From NCBI RefSeq assembly GCF_014649995.1, contig NZ_BMUC01000015.1:35583-91629 (forward strand): a DNA stretch of 56,047 bases, given 5' to 3'. A model generated the notes under the pieces. It was not told where the DNA came from. It did not search any database and saw only the letters and a program-made list of their open reading frames with translations. This stretch comes from Streptomyces griseoflavus (GTDB lineage Bacteria > Actinomycetota > Actinomycetes > Streptomycetales > Streptomycetaceae). The position numbers were made by a program, and so were the translations under genes. Positions 1 through 7,830 of this stretch are shown here, piece by piece. Numbering within the stretch: position 1 is the stretch's first letter; each line of letters opens with the position of its first letter.

Positions 1-1310
1 GCCTGGAGGACAGTCATCTCCTTCCGCCACGGGGTCTGTTCCTGCCTCAGGTGTCCCACCCGGCCCGACACCAGCACCGATCCGCTGTCGGGTGCCAGCT
101 CTCCGGAGAGCACCCGCAGCAGCGTCGTCTTGCCCGCCCCGTTGGGGCCGGTGATCAGCAGCCGTTCGCCGGGCCCGAGGCGCAGGGAGTCGACGCTGAG
201 CCGGTCGCCGACCCGGATGCCGGTGAGTTCGGCCACCGTCTCCTGAGGCTGTGCGGCCTCGGTGGTGATCTCCGCGGTGAAGGTGAGCGGCTCGGGCGGC
301 GGCGCGACCGGGTTCTCGGTCAGCCGAGCGACCCGTTCCTTGGCGTTGCGGATCCGCACCATCGCCCCGTGACCCCTCCCGCGCATGCGGAACTGTCCGG
401 CTCCGAAGACGGCGAAGGGCAGCTTGCGCGGGATGGCGTCCAGGCGCGCCACGTTGGACGCGATCAGGTCGCGGCTGCGGTCCAGTTCGGCGCGCCACTG
501 CTCGTACTCCAGCAGCCTGCGCTGCCGTTCCGCCGCCTTGGCGGCCAGGTAACCCTCGTAGCCGTCGCCGTACCGCATCACCTCGCCGGAGTCGATCTCC
601 AGGATCGTGGTGGTGAGCCGGTCGAGGAAGAGCCGATCGTGGGTGACCGCCACCACCGTGCCGCGGTGCTTGCGCAGGTGTTCCTCCAGCCAGCCCACGG
701 CCCGGTCGTCCAGGTCGTTGGTCGGCTCGTCCAGCAGCAGCAGTTCGGGTTCCGAGGCCAGCGTCGCGGCCAGGGCGAGGCGTGAACGCTCGCCGCCGGA
801 CAGGGTGCCCAACCGACGGCCGCGTTCCAGCCCGGGCAGCCCGAGCCCGTGCAGCGCGATCTCCACCCGGGAGTCGGCCTCGTAGCCGCCGCGGGCCTGG
901 TACCGGTCCACCAGCCCGGCGTAACTCTCCAGGAGATCGACGAGTTCGGGGTCCTGGCCCGTCTGGTAGGGCCGTTCGGCCAGTTCCGTCTCGGTCCGGC
1001 GCATGCCCTCCTCCAGCTCCCGCAGGTCGGCCAGGGCCATGTCGACGGCGTCCTGGACCGTGGCGTCCAGCGGCAGCTCCAGTGTCTGGGCCAGATAGCC
1101 GACGCCCCCGGGCGCGACCACCGTCAGCGCACCGTTGTCCGGCTGTTCCAGGCCGGCGATGAGCTTGATCAGTGTGGACTTACCGGATCCGTTGTCCCCG
1201 ATGACACCGACCTTCTCGCCCGGTTTGATGGTGAAGCCGATCCGGTCGAGTACGACGTGGTCCTGGTAACGCTTGGTGAGGTCATGCAGAGCGAGTTGCG
1301 CTGTCGACAC
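1..1310 (-). CDS. ABC-F family ATPase, probable ribosome-protection type (3' end beyond window)
   Basis: Soluble protein with two ABC ATPase domains and no membrane segments. ABC-F proteins of this kind bind the ribosome and displace macrolide, lincosamide or related antibiotics. The first Walker A (GDNGSGKS) is at about residues 38-45, a Walker B region LDEPTNDLD follows near 193-201, and a second Walker A (GPNGAGKT) is near 387-394, after a charged interdomain linker. The GTG start at 1310 is set by an AGGAGG eight bases upstream. The gene runs off the left edge after about 436 codons, so the last part of the second domain is missing here. An intrinsic resistance role is inference; a general translation-factor role is possible. 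Confidence in the family is high. Confidence 0.93.
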   Translation of the reverse strand, partial: MSTAQLALHDLTKRYQDHVVLDRIGFTIKPGEKVGVIGDNGSGKSTLIKLIAGLEQPDNGALTVVAPGGVGYLAQTLELPLDATVQDAVDMALADLRELEEGMRRTETELAERPYQTGQDPELVDLLESYAGLVDRYQARGGYEADSRVEIALHGLGLPGLERGRRLGTLSGGERSRLALAATLASEPELLLLDEPTNDLDDRAVGWLEEHLRKHRGTVVAVTHDRLFLDRLTTTILEIDSGEVMRYGDGYEGYLAAKAAERQRRLLEYEQWRAELDRSRDLIASNVARLDAIPRKLPFAVFGAGQFRMRGRGHGAMVRIRNAKERVARLTENPVAPPPEPLTFTAEITTEAAQPQETVAELTGIRVGDRLSVDSLRLGPGERLLITGPNGAGKTTLLRVLSGELAPDSGSVLVSGRVGHLRQEQTPWRKEMTVLQ

Positions 1311-1649
1311 GCGGAAGTCCTCCTGATCAGCACTGGGTTGAGTGATGTCGCCGCGCACACAACAGTCCGTCAGGAAAACGCAGACAGTCGGTGACCCAGA
1401 CCGTTGGGAGCGGTTCCGTCCGGCGGAAACAGCGCATGGCGAAAGAATCGCAGCGCGTCCGTCTCTCAGGCGTGCACGGCCGGACGCGGTGACGGAGCCA
1501 GGCTCGACGTCCCACGCCCTCGCGGACCACACGTACCGATCACAGGGAACCCATGCCGCCACCGTAGACGACACGAAGCTGCACCGGCAACCGATCCGGC
1601 CGGACTGGGCGGGAGGACCGGCCTGTCCTGCGGCCCTCCCGCCCAGGCC
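1311..1649. other. Leader region upstream of the ABC-F gene, no confident gene
   Basis: This stretch separates the ABC-F start from the hflX remnant. ABC-F resistance genes are often controlled by attenuation over a short leader peptide. A 36-codon minus-strand ORF (1437-1327) ends just before the ABC-F ribosome binding site and could be one, but it has no good Shine-Dalgarno sequence. I see no strong hairpin with a U run. The reading frames on the plus strand have no recognisable product. Confidence 0.4.
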
Positions 1650-2180
1650 ACGGCTGGGGGTAGGACCGCAGAACGGACGCCGGCTGCGGCCCCACCCTCG
1701 CCTTCGACAAGGTGCCCTGCACGGTGTGCTCGCCGGACAGCACCTCACGCTCCATGTAGGCCCGGCAGAGCAGGAGGCCGCACTGGCTGCAAGGCACCAT
1801 GGCCTCGATCTCGACCTGGGGCGAGGCAGCAGGACGTCGATGAAGTCCCGCAGCGCCTCGATAGCCTCGCCGGTGCGCGCTGACCGCGATCGAGCCCGGT
1901 TCCGCAGCCAGCAGCCAGGACAGCACGTCCGGGTCGGCGGCGTCCGCCTTGGTGACGAACCACGACCTCCCTGATCCCGCCCGCGCCGACCTCCGCCAGG
2001 ACCTCCCGGACGGAGGCGAGTGGCGCCTCCCGTCCGGGAGGCGAAAAGACGTGCACCACGTCGGCATCAGGTGCGCGTCCGCCACCTCGTCGAGGGTCGA
2101 GCGGAACGCCTCGACGAGGTGATGCGGAAGGTGCCGTGTGGAAACCGACCGTGTCGGCGATGGTGTAGGGGCGGCCGCTG
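1650..2180 (-). pseudogene. hflX: hflX GTPase remnant (C-terminal part, frameshifted)
   Basis: Read on the minus strand in several frames, this piece matches the C-terminal half of the ribosome-associated GTPase HflX. A G3-like block GRPYTIADTVGF lies at the right edge. It is followed in another frame by HHLVEAFRSTLDEVADAH, then a VREVLAEVGA block, a TKADAADPDVLSWLL block (degenerate NKxD), and a tail with VEIEAMVP and SGEHTVQGTL. At least three frame changes are needed, and NKxD is damaged to TKAD. The N-terminal two thirds do not reappear on the far side of the adjoining IS-type end at 2181, so the gene was cut and then decayed, or was transferred as a fragment. Identification rests on motif recall. 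Confidence 0.75.
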
Positions 2181-3027
2181 GGGCGTGTTCCGAATGTGGA
2201 TCTCGATCATGCGATGATCTTGGTTCGTGGCGCGTGGAGATCTGACGGACGAGCAATGGGCGGTGCTGGAGCCGCTGTTGCCGAAGGGGAAGAAGCCGGG
2301 GCGCCCACTTGTGTGGTCGCGCCGGCGGCTGATCGACGGCATACGCTTCCGGGTACGCACCGGCATCCCCTGGCGGGACATGCCTGAGGAATACGGGCCA
2401 TGGATGCGCTCGTACGACCTGTTCCGCCGCTGGCAGCGGGACGGCACCTGGCAGAGGATCTTCACCGCGCTGCAGGCCCGCGCGGATGACGACGATCTGA
2501 TCCCTTGGGACATCAACGTGGACTCCACCGTGGCCCGGGCGCACCAGCACGCCGCAGGTGCGCGGTAAAGGGGGATCTCCAAAAGGAGCCGCCCGGCGGC
2601 GTCGCCGTGGAGCCGGACGATCACGGGCTCGGCCGCTCGCGTGGCGGGCCGACCACGAAGCCGCACCTGGCGGTCGAGCAGCGGCAGAAGCCGGTGTCGA
2701 TGGTGAATACCGCGGGGCATCAGGGCGACTCGCCGCAGTTCGAGGCGGTGCTGGAAGGCATCCGGGTGCCCCGGCTCGGGCTGGGACGGCCGCGTACCCG
2801 GCCTCGCCGGGTACGCGCGGACAAGGCGTACGCCTCTGCCAAGAACCGCGCCTACCTGCGCCGACGTGGGATCCGCTGCACCATCCCGGACAAGGCTGAC
2901 CAGGCGGCCCACCGCAAGAGGCCCGGCTCGCGCGGGGGTCGGCCGCCCAGGTTCGACAAGGCCGACTACGAGGAGAGGCACGCGGTGGAGTGCGGCATCA
3001 ACCGCCTCACAAGACACCGCGCCGTTG
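2181..3027 (+). mobile_element. IS5-family (IS427-like) element, right part missing
   Basis: The left end begins with an 18-bp sequence GGGCGTGTTCCGAATGTG, followed 29 bp later by a two-frame DDE transposase. Homology to this transposase type stops abruptly near 3027, inside the conserved C-terminal block, and unrelated sequence (the tail of the solute-binding protein gene) follows at once. An imperfect inverted copy of the left end is found at 4374-4391, beyond that gene. No target duplication is apparent: the left flank ends TG and the right flank begins TA. Confidence 0.8.
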
Positions 3028-3134
3028 GACTTCCATACTCGCTCAGCCGGCGTGGAGGATCCGAAAGCGGTCGGGTTCCGCGGGGTCCCGATCAACGACT
3101 TGGACGGGTGTCCAAGCCCATTGCCACACGCTGA
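2227..3134 (+). pseudogene. IS5-type transposase, orfA/orfB by frameshift, C-terminally truncated
   Basis: OrfA (GTG 2227 to stop 2568) has the DUF4096-type N-terminus, with DLTDEQWAVLEPLLP and the first DDE aspartate region WDINVDSTVARAHQHAAGAR. OrfB is in the -1 frame from about 2505, with GLGRSRGG, a VRADKAY block and RHAVECGINRL. IS427-group elements normally join these frames by programmed frameshifting. Here the usual ending (a TRYDKLAVRFEA-type helix and an AINEWL tail) is replaced after about 3027 by read-through into foreign sequence ending at 3134. The enzyme should therefore be inactive. A related, more decayed copy lies on the minus strand at about 22079-22560. Confidence 0.82.
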
Positions 3135-4152
3135 TGCCCGGCATGCGGGAGAACTGGATCGGCCTGCGGGTGCCCTCGACCGCCACGCGCGGCCATGACT
3201 CGGCGATGGCCGCCCGGTCCGTACCGTGGGAACGCAGCACCGCAGCGAGGACTGCGACGGTGTCCCAGCCCTCGAAGGCGACGAAGGAGGGCGCTTCGCC
3301 AAGCCGCTCGCGGAGCTCCTTCCCGACGCGTTCACCGAGCGGACCGAGGGGCTCGGGCAGGTAGCGCAGGAACGGGATCCCGGCGCCGTCCTCACCCAGC
3401 GCCGCGGCCCATTCGGCGAACTCCGGTTGTCCGGCCGGAGCGCCGATAAGGATCTCCGCGAGCCGCCGGTCGCCCCGGACGGCCCGGACGATCGGCACCG
3501 CCGGCTCCGGATGGCCGACCAGCAGTAGGAGCGCCGTCGCGTCATGGTCGACGAGCGCGTCGCACAGAGCTTCGGGGGTGAGCGTCGCGTCGAGTTCAAG
3601 GACGGTGCCGCCGCGGGGAGCGAGGTGGTCCCGCAGGACGCGGGTCCCGGACGCCCAGTAGACACTCGGCTGGGTCGCCACGGCGATCCGACGCCGGCCC
3701 GCGCGGAGGAGGAAGTCCGCGTAGATCCGCCAGCCGTAGGACTGGGCTGGGGCCACACGCGCAACCCACTCCGTCGGTTCCTCGGTGAGCGTGTCGAGCA
3801 CCGCGGACGAGCAGAGAAACGGCACGCCGAGGGCGTCGGCTCGAGCGGCGGCGGCGCGGGCGACCACGCTGTGATACTCACCCACCACGGCGGCCACGCC
3901 CAGGTGGGCCAGTTCCTCCACGGCCGCCGCAGCCCGCTCCGGATCGGCCGCGGTGTCCCGGACCACCAACTCCAGTGGTCTGTCGTCGATCCCGCCGGCG
4001 TCGTTGACCTCGCGGACGGCCAGGTCGAGTCCTGCGAGCAGGTGTCGGCCCGCCTCGACCCAGCCGGGCCGCGTCAGCGGGACGAGAGCACCCAGGCGGA
4101 TGGACGACCCGTCCGTGTGCTCCGCTCCGGACGGCGATGGTGGCGTGTTCAT
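3043..4152 (-). CDS. Leu/Ile/Val-type solute-binding protein without signal peptide (AmiC-like)
   Basis: 369-residue type I periplasmic-binding fold (Peripla_BP_6 family). It opens with the typical strand IRLGALVPLTRPG, then AGLDLAVREVNDAGGI, DRPLELVVRDTAADP and GVAAVVGEYHS. The ATG at 4152 has a GGGGAG ribosome site; the frame continues upstream but without a better start. There is no signal peptide, lipobox or membrane segment, so the protein should be cytoplasmic. That fits a ligand sensor of AmiC type more than a transport component. No permease or ATPase gene lies next to it. The gene sits between the broken IS transposase and the opposite IS-like end at 4374-4391, in antisense to the transposase, so it looks like a passenger. 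The ligand is unknown. Confidence 0.85.
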   Translation of the reverse strand: MNTPPSPSGAEHTDGSSIRLGALVPLTRPGWVEAGRHLLAGLDLAVREVNDAGGIDDRPLELVVRDTAADPERAAAAVEELAHLGVAAVVGEYHSVVARAAAARADALGVPFLCSSAVLDTLTEEPTEWVARVAPAQSYGWRIYADFLLRAGRRRIAVATQPSVYWASGTRVLRDHLAPRGGTVLELDATLTPEALCDALVDHDATALLLLVGHPEPAVPIVRAVRGDRRLAEILIGAPAGQPEFAEWAAALGEDGAGIPFLRYLPEPLGPLGERVGKELRERLGEAPSFVAFEGWDTVAVLAAVLRSHGTDRAAIAESWPRVAVEGTRRPIQFSRMPGISVWQWAWTPVQVVDRDPAEPDRFRILHAG

Positions 4153-4373
4153 CGGGTGGCGTCTCCCCTGGGACGATGCGGTCGCGGTCCGCCCGGATCG
4201 CGCGCCGGCCGCTGACGGTGCGCGATCATCACGTCCCGCCGAGGCAGGCGCGCCCGGGTGATCATGCCGGTCATTGGAACCAACACCCGCGCCCATGGGC
4301 AACCGAGATTTGGCTCGCTGAGCCGCCGAGCTTCATCGTCATCGGCACCAGCGAGGGCCTGCACCCAGAAGGT

Positions 4374-4391
4374 CACTTCCGAAACACGCTC
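4374..4391 (-). repeat. Terminal inverted repeat matching the IS left end at 2181-2198
   Basis: Read on the minus strand this is GAGCGTGTTTCGGAAGTG, which matches the left end GGGCGTGTTCCGAATGTG at 14 of 18 positions. It lies directly beside the stop codon of the tetR gene. Together the two repeats bracket the transposase remnant and the solute-binding gene. Confidence 0.65.
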
Positions 4392-5023
4392 TAGGCCGGG
4401 ACGGGGTCTTCGAGCATGTTCAGGGCCTGGCGGCAGAGCAGGCGCTCCGCGGCGTCGTAGCTCCAGCCGCAGTCGACGACAAGTGATCGCCATGCCGACA
4501 GCCCGAAGCACAGCCACAGACGGTCCGCCGCACCGTTCACGTCAAGATGCGGAGCCACTGCGCCGATGGAGACCAGGTGCTCCGCGGCTTCGCGAAGCGC
4601 CTGGCGGTACTGCGTGACGACGTAGTCCCACACCTCCCGCGCTTTGGCGTCGCTCGCCATGGAGGAGTAGATCAGGTCGATGGACGAAGCGAAGCGTTCG
4701 GTGTTGTTGCGGATGCCGTGCGCCAGGCATGCGACCGCCGAGGCAAGGTCCTCGCTCCGGAACACCTCCTCAAGGAGCCCGGTGGTCCGCGAGTCCGCCA
4801 CGTCCGTGGCCAGGAGGGCATGCAGGAGCTCCGTCTTGGTCCCCACGCTCGCGTACAGCGTCTTGGTTGCGACGCCGGCCGCGCGAGCGATGTGCCCCAT
4901 CGTCACCTGTGCATAGCCCCGCGCGATGAAGAGCTCGCGCGCGGCCGCCAGGATGTCCTGCCGGGTCTGAGCCGCGCCCCGCTCACGCCGTGGCGATCGA
5001 TAACTCCGGGTCGGTGCGGACAT
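4391..5023 (-). CDS. TetR family transcriptional regulator
   Basis: 210-residue repressor. The N-terminal helix-turn-helix is clear: RQDILAAARELFIARGYAQV, then MGHIARAAGVATKTLYASVG. The rest is an all-helical ligand pocket typical of TetR. It is transcribed divergently from the hemerythrin gene. The 127-bp gap between the two starts contains a perfect 18-bp palindrome (5031-5048) only 8 bp from the ATG, so autoregulation plus control of the hemerythrin / PNPOx pair is likely. The stop codon abuts an IS-type end at 4391, so the C-terminus could have been shaped by that event; the length is normal for the family. The ligand is unknown. Confidence 0.92.
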   Translation of the reverse strand: MSAPTRSYRSPRRERGAAQTRQDILAAARELFIARGYAQVTMGHIARAAGVATKTLYASVGTKTELLHALLATDVADSRTTGLLEEVFRSEDLASAVACLAHGIRNNTERFASSIDLIYSSMASDAKAREVWDYVVTQYRQALREAAEHLVSIGAVAPHLDVNGAADRLWLCFGLSAWRSLVVDCGWSYDAAERLLCRQALNMLEDPVPA

Positions 5024-5030
5024 GCCCCCA

Positions 5031-5048
5031 CCTTACCCCGGGGTAAGG
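5031..5048. promoter_or_regulatory. Perfect 18-bp palindrome, probable TetR operator
   Basis: CCTTACCCCGGGGTAAGG is fully self-complementary. It sits immediately upstream of the tetR start (5023) and about 100 bp before the hemerythrin start (5151), placed to block both promoters. No second copy is seen elsewhere in the window. Confidence 0.8.
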
Positions 5049-5150
5049 GTACGCGCATTCATTGCAGATGCTGTAACTTCAAAATGGGAATCTCCTTCCG
5101 GACGGAAGGCCCTGCACCATGCACCCCTCAACCCGAAGGTTTCGCAGCAT

Positions 5151-5819
5151 ATGGACATGAATGCCGGGCGTGACTCACAAGCCGTCGTGGAAACGCGGCT
5201 CACCCATGAGACACACAGACTGGCCACCGGGCTGCTCGTGGGCGCCGCCGGCCGCCCCTCCGTGCCTCGCCAAGCGCTGGCGCAGTTACGGGACTTCCTC
5301 GTGGTGAACCTGCGTCACCACCACAAGACCGAAGACGAATGGCTGTGGCCGCTCATCCTGACCGCGGCGCCCGATGCGAAGCGCGCACTCGACGACCTGA
5401 GCGAAGAACACGAACGCCTGGACATCTCGCTCGACCGCCTCGCCGACATCGGCCTCACCGGCGCGGGAGACCATGACGGCGAAAATCTGGACGAAGACGA
5501 CCGGCAGACGCTGCGCGAGGCGGCCGTCGCGGTGCGCGACAGCGTGCGCGACCACCTGGTCCACGAGGAACCGGTTCTGTTCCCCGCCCTGCGGGCGCAC
5601 ATCACGCCCGCGCAGTGGGCGGAGTTCGCCCAACGAGTCATCGCCAGCACGCCCCCGGTGGCCGGGCATCTGATGATCGGCCTCCTCGACGAGGTGGGCA
5701 CACCCGCCGAGGTGGAATCGATATTCGTGAACATGCCGCCACCGGTGAAGTCGCTGCTGCCCGCCCTGCGCAACCAGGCCGCCGCCGACCTGCGAGTGCT
5801 GCGAGGCATCGACTCGTGA
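5151..5819 (+). CDS. Hemerythrin HHE-domain protein
   Basis: 222-residue cytoplasmic four-helix-bundle protein. It carries the metal-binding HHE motifs in order: LRHHHKTEDEWLWPLI, LSEEHERLD, DHLVHEEPVLFPAL and a later GHLM. Such domains bind a di-iron centre and sense or buffer oxygen, NO or redox stress. The ATG at 5151 is chosen because a GAAGG lies 11 bases upstream and homology starts there; an in-frame start at 5022 would overlap the palindrome and add a non-conserved tail. Its stop overlaps the next gene's GTG by four bases, so the two are translationally coupled and probably controlled by the divergent TetR. Confidence 0.85.
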   Translation: MDMNAGRDSQAVVETRLTHETHRLATGLLVGAAGRPSVPRQALAQLRDFLVVNLRHHHKTEDEWLWPLILTAAPDAKRALDDLSEEHERLDISLDRLADIGLTGAGDHDGENLDEDDRQTLREAAVAVRDSVRDHLVHEEPVLFPALRAHITPAQWAEFAQRVIASTPPVAGHLMIGLLDEVGTPAEVESIFVNMPPPVKSLLPALRNQAAADLRVLRGIDS

Positions 5820-6796
5820 CGGACACACACCTCCCCTGGCCGGACACGGCATACGAGGCGTTCACGGGCGACCTGACCGTCGCGGTCGCCTACCTCACCC
5901 CCGCCGGAGGCGCGGTGGTCACCAGCGTCTCACCGGTAGGGCTGGCGAACCGGGCAGCCAACCAGGTCAGCTTCACCACCTCGCTGGGCTTCCCCAAGAA
6001 ACTGGAACGCATCCTGAACAACCCCCGCGTCGCCCTCGCCTATCACACGCGCATGCACGGATTCGCCGCCCACAGCCACTACGTCCTCGCCCAAGGCACG
6101 GCATCGGTGGACCTTCAGCCCTCGGCACAGCGGCTGGCAGAGCTGATGGACGCCACAGAGCCGTTCCTCGGGAAAACCAAGCACGGAAGAGTGTGGGACT
6201 GGCTGCTGCGCGAATACCACAAAGAGCGCGTCTTCGTCGACGTCGGCCTGGAACGCATCAGCACCTGGCCCCACCTCTCGGCGCACGGACCGGCAACCGT
6301 GACCGGCCTCTCCTGGCCACAGCATCCCGCCGAACAGCGACCCCCGAAGAACGGCATAACACCCCGGATACCTGTCTCCCAGCTCGCCCGGCGGATCGCC
6401 GCCCTCCCGCACCGTCTGCTGGCGTACGAGGGGGCCGACGGCAGTCCCGTCATCCTCCCGGTGACGGTCACCGGACACGACGAGACCGGGCTGCGCCTCA
6501 GCGCACCGCCCGAACTCCTGCCACCAGGCGGACGCCGAGCGGGATTCCTCGCCCACGCATTCCGACCGCAGTGCGTCGGTGTGAGCATGCGCACCGCCAC
6601 CGGCTGGCTGACCGTCGACAACGGAGAGACGTTGTACGCCCCCCACACCTCGGTCGGCATGACAGCGCCGCCCAGCAGGACGGTCATGACCGTGGCCAAC
6701 GGCCTGCTGGCCAAACAGGGACTGCGCCGCGCACGACGCAACGGCACCACCGCGCACCTGCACAACCTCGCAGCCGGCGTCCGCCCCGGCGCGTAG
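5816..6796 (+). CDS. Pyridoxamine 5'-phosphate oxidase-like flavin/F420-binding protein
   Basis: 326 residues. The N-terminal half resembles the split-barrel PNPOx-like fold used by FMN- or F420-dependent reductases, with YLTPAGGAVVTSVSPVG, a VSFTTSLGFPKKLERILNNPRVALAYH block and VLAQGTASV. The C-terminal half repeats a similar barrel with PVILPVTVTGHDETGLRLS. The GTG at 5816 overlaps the hemerythrin stop (GTGA). Coupling to a di-iron hemerythrin under a TetR suggests redox detoxification, which is inference. The substrate cannot be told from the sequence. Confidence 0.75.
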   Translation: MTDTHLPWPDTAYEAFTGDLTVAVAYLTPAGGAVVTSVSPVGLANRAANQVSFTTSLGFPKKLERILNNPRVALAYHTRMHGFAAHSHYVLAQGTASVDLQPSAQRLAELMDATEPFLGKTKHGRVWDWLLREYHKERVFVDVGLERISTWPHLSAHGPATVTGLSWPQHPAEQRPPKNGITPRIPVSQLARRIAALPHRLLAYEGADGSPVILPVTVTGHDETGLRLSAPPELLPPGGRRAGFLAHAFRPQCVGVSMRTATGWLTVDNGETLYAPHTSVGMTAPPSRTVMTVANGLLAKQGLRRARRNGTTAHLHNLAAGVRPGA

Positions 6797-7218
6797 CCCG
6801 CATTCCGGAGCGCCCCAAGATTATGTGCGACGCCCATCCTCTGCCTGGAATGCGTCTGTGAACGTTTTTCCACCTTGCCTCTCCAGGGTGAGGACGGCTG
6901 CGCCGGTCATCGTCTTCCGATTCGGGCCGCAGCGGCTGCGGCGGGACAGCTGCATGCGGGCGGCCGCGGCCAGGAGCGGGGAGGCGCTCATGGCCCGAAC
7001 GGGCGAGGGTCTGCGCCTGAGACGTGGTGGGGGTGATGGCTGGTACCGAGGCACCCAGGGCCGCGACAGCCACGGGCGCGGTGAGGGCAGAGCGCTCGAA
7101 AAGCGGGTGCAGTTCATGGCGGCAGAGCTCCTGTGCCAGAGGGAAAGGGCGGGCGTCGGCCTGGGAAGACCTCAGCTCGGTCGAAGAACGCCGGCGCGCC
7201 GGTGCAGGACACGAAAGC
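6797..7218. other. 422 bp without a confident gene
   Basis: The minus strand has overlapping open frames with proline- and arginine-rich composition and no recognisable fold. One stretch reads like a short exported segment (SALTAPVAVAALGASVPAI) in a frame starting near 7241, but it lacks a ribosome site. I treat the region as decayed or non-coding spacer between the PNPOx-like gene and the prenyltransferase remnant. Confidence 0.5.
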
Positions 7219-7830
7219 TCATCCGGCAGATCCGTGTTCATCCGGCGCGCCCGGTGACGACTGCGAGGCTCCGAAGCGGCGGTCGCGGCGGGTGCAGGTG
7301 TCGATGGCCTGCCACAGGTGGGTGCGGTCGACATCGGGCCACCGGGTGTCGAGGAAGACGAGTTCGACACAGGTCGACTGCCAGGGCAGGAAGTTGGACG
7401 TGCGCATCTCGCCGCCGGTGCGGATGAGCAGGTCCACCTCCGGCAGACCGGGCTGGTGCAGGTGGGCGGCCACATGACCGGCCGTGATGGCGTCGGGGTT
7501 CATCGTCCCCGCGGCCGCCTGGCGGTCCAGTGCGCGGGCGGCGTGGGTGAGTTCGGTGCGCCCGCCGTAGTTGAGACACATGTTCAGGGTCAGGGCGGTG
7601 CGGTTGCGGGTGGCGTGCTCGGTGCGGAGCACTGACTGCGGCATCTCCGATGGCATCCCGTCAGGGATGCCCGACCATCGCAGCCGGACATCGCGCTGCC
7701 AGACCTCCTCGGGCTCCATGTCGAGGCCGTCCTGGAAGATGTGCAGCAGCGCTTCGACCTCGATGGCCGGACGCGTCCAGTTCTCCGTGGAGAAGGCGTA
7801 CAGGCTCAGGCAGGGCAGGCCGGTGTAGGG
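7219..7830 (-). pseudogene. cis-prenyltransferase (undecaprenyl diphosphate synthase-like) remnant lacking its N-terminus
   Basis: The frame opens directly at the stop codon of the neighbouring lipoprotein gene and enters the family at residue 70 or so: LYAFSTENWTRP. It continues with the dimer and active-site region DLLIRTGGEMRTSNFLPWQ, ELVFLDTRWPDV and a final RRFG. The first 65-70 residues, which hold the catalytic aspartate and diphosphate-binding loop (the HVAIIMDGNGRWA-type motif), are absent, and no start codon with a ribosome site fits. An internal ATG at 7719 would make only 166 residues. The protein is therefore expected to be inactive. The junction suggests a deletion fusing it to the lipoprotein gene's 3' end. 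Confidence 0.8.

Noticed and set aside
51-785. 244-codon plus-strand frame, antisense to the ABC-F gene
   Set aside because: Composition is that of a shadow frame (Gly/Arg/Asp/Val-rich without domains), while the opposite strand has both ABC motifs.
1327-1437. Possible 36-codon attenuator leader peptide before the ABC-F gene
   Set aside because: Position is right, but it lacks a ribosome site and a clear alternative hairpin, so it is only mentioned in the leader region entry.
6821-7241. Small exported-protein frame after the prenyltransferase remnant
   Set aside because: No ribosome site, a start that overlaps the remnant, and a Pro/Arg-rich tail without family features.
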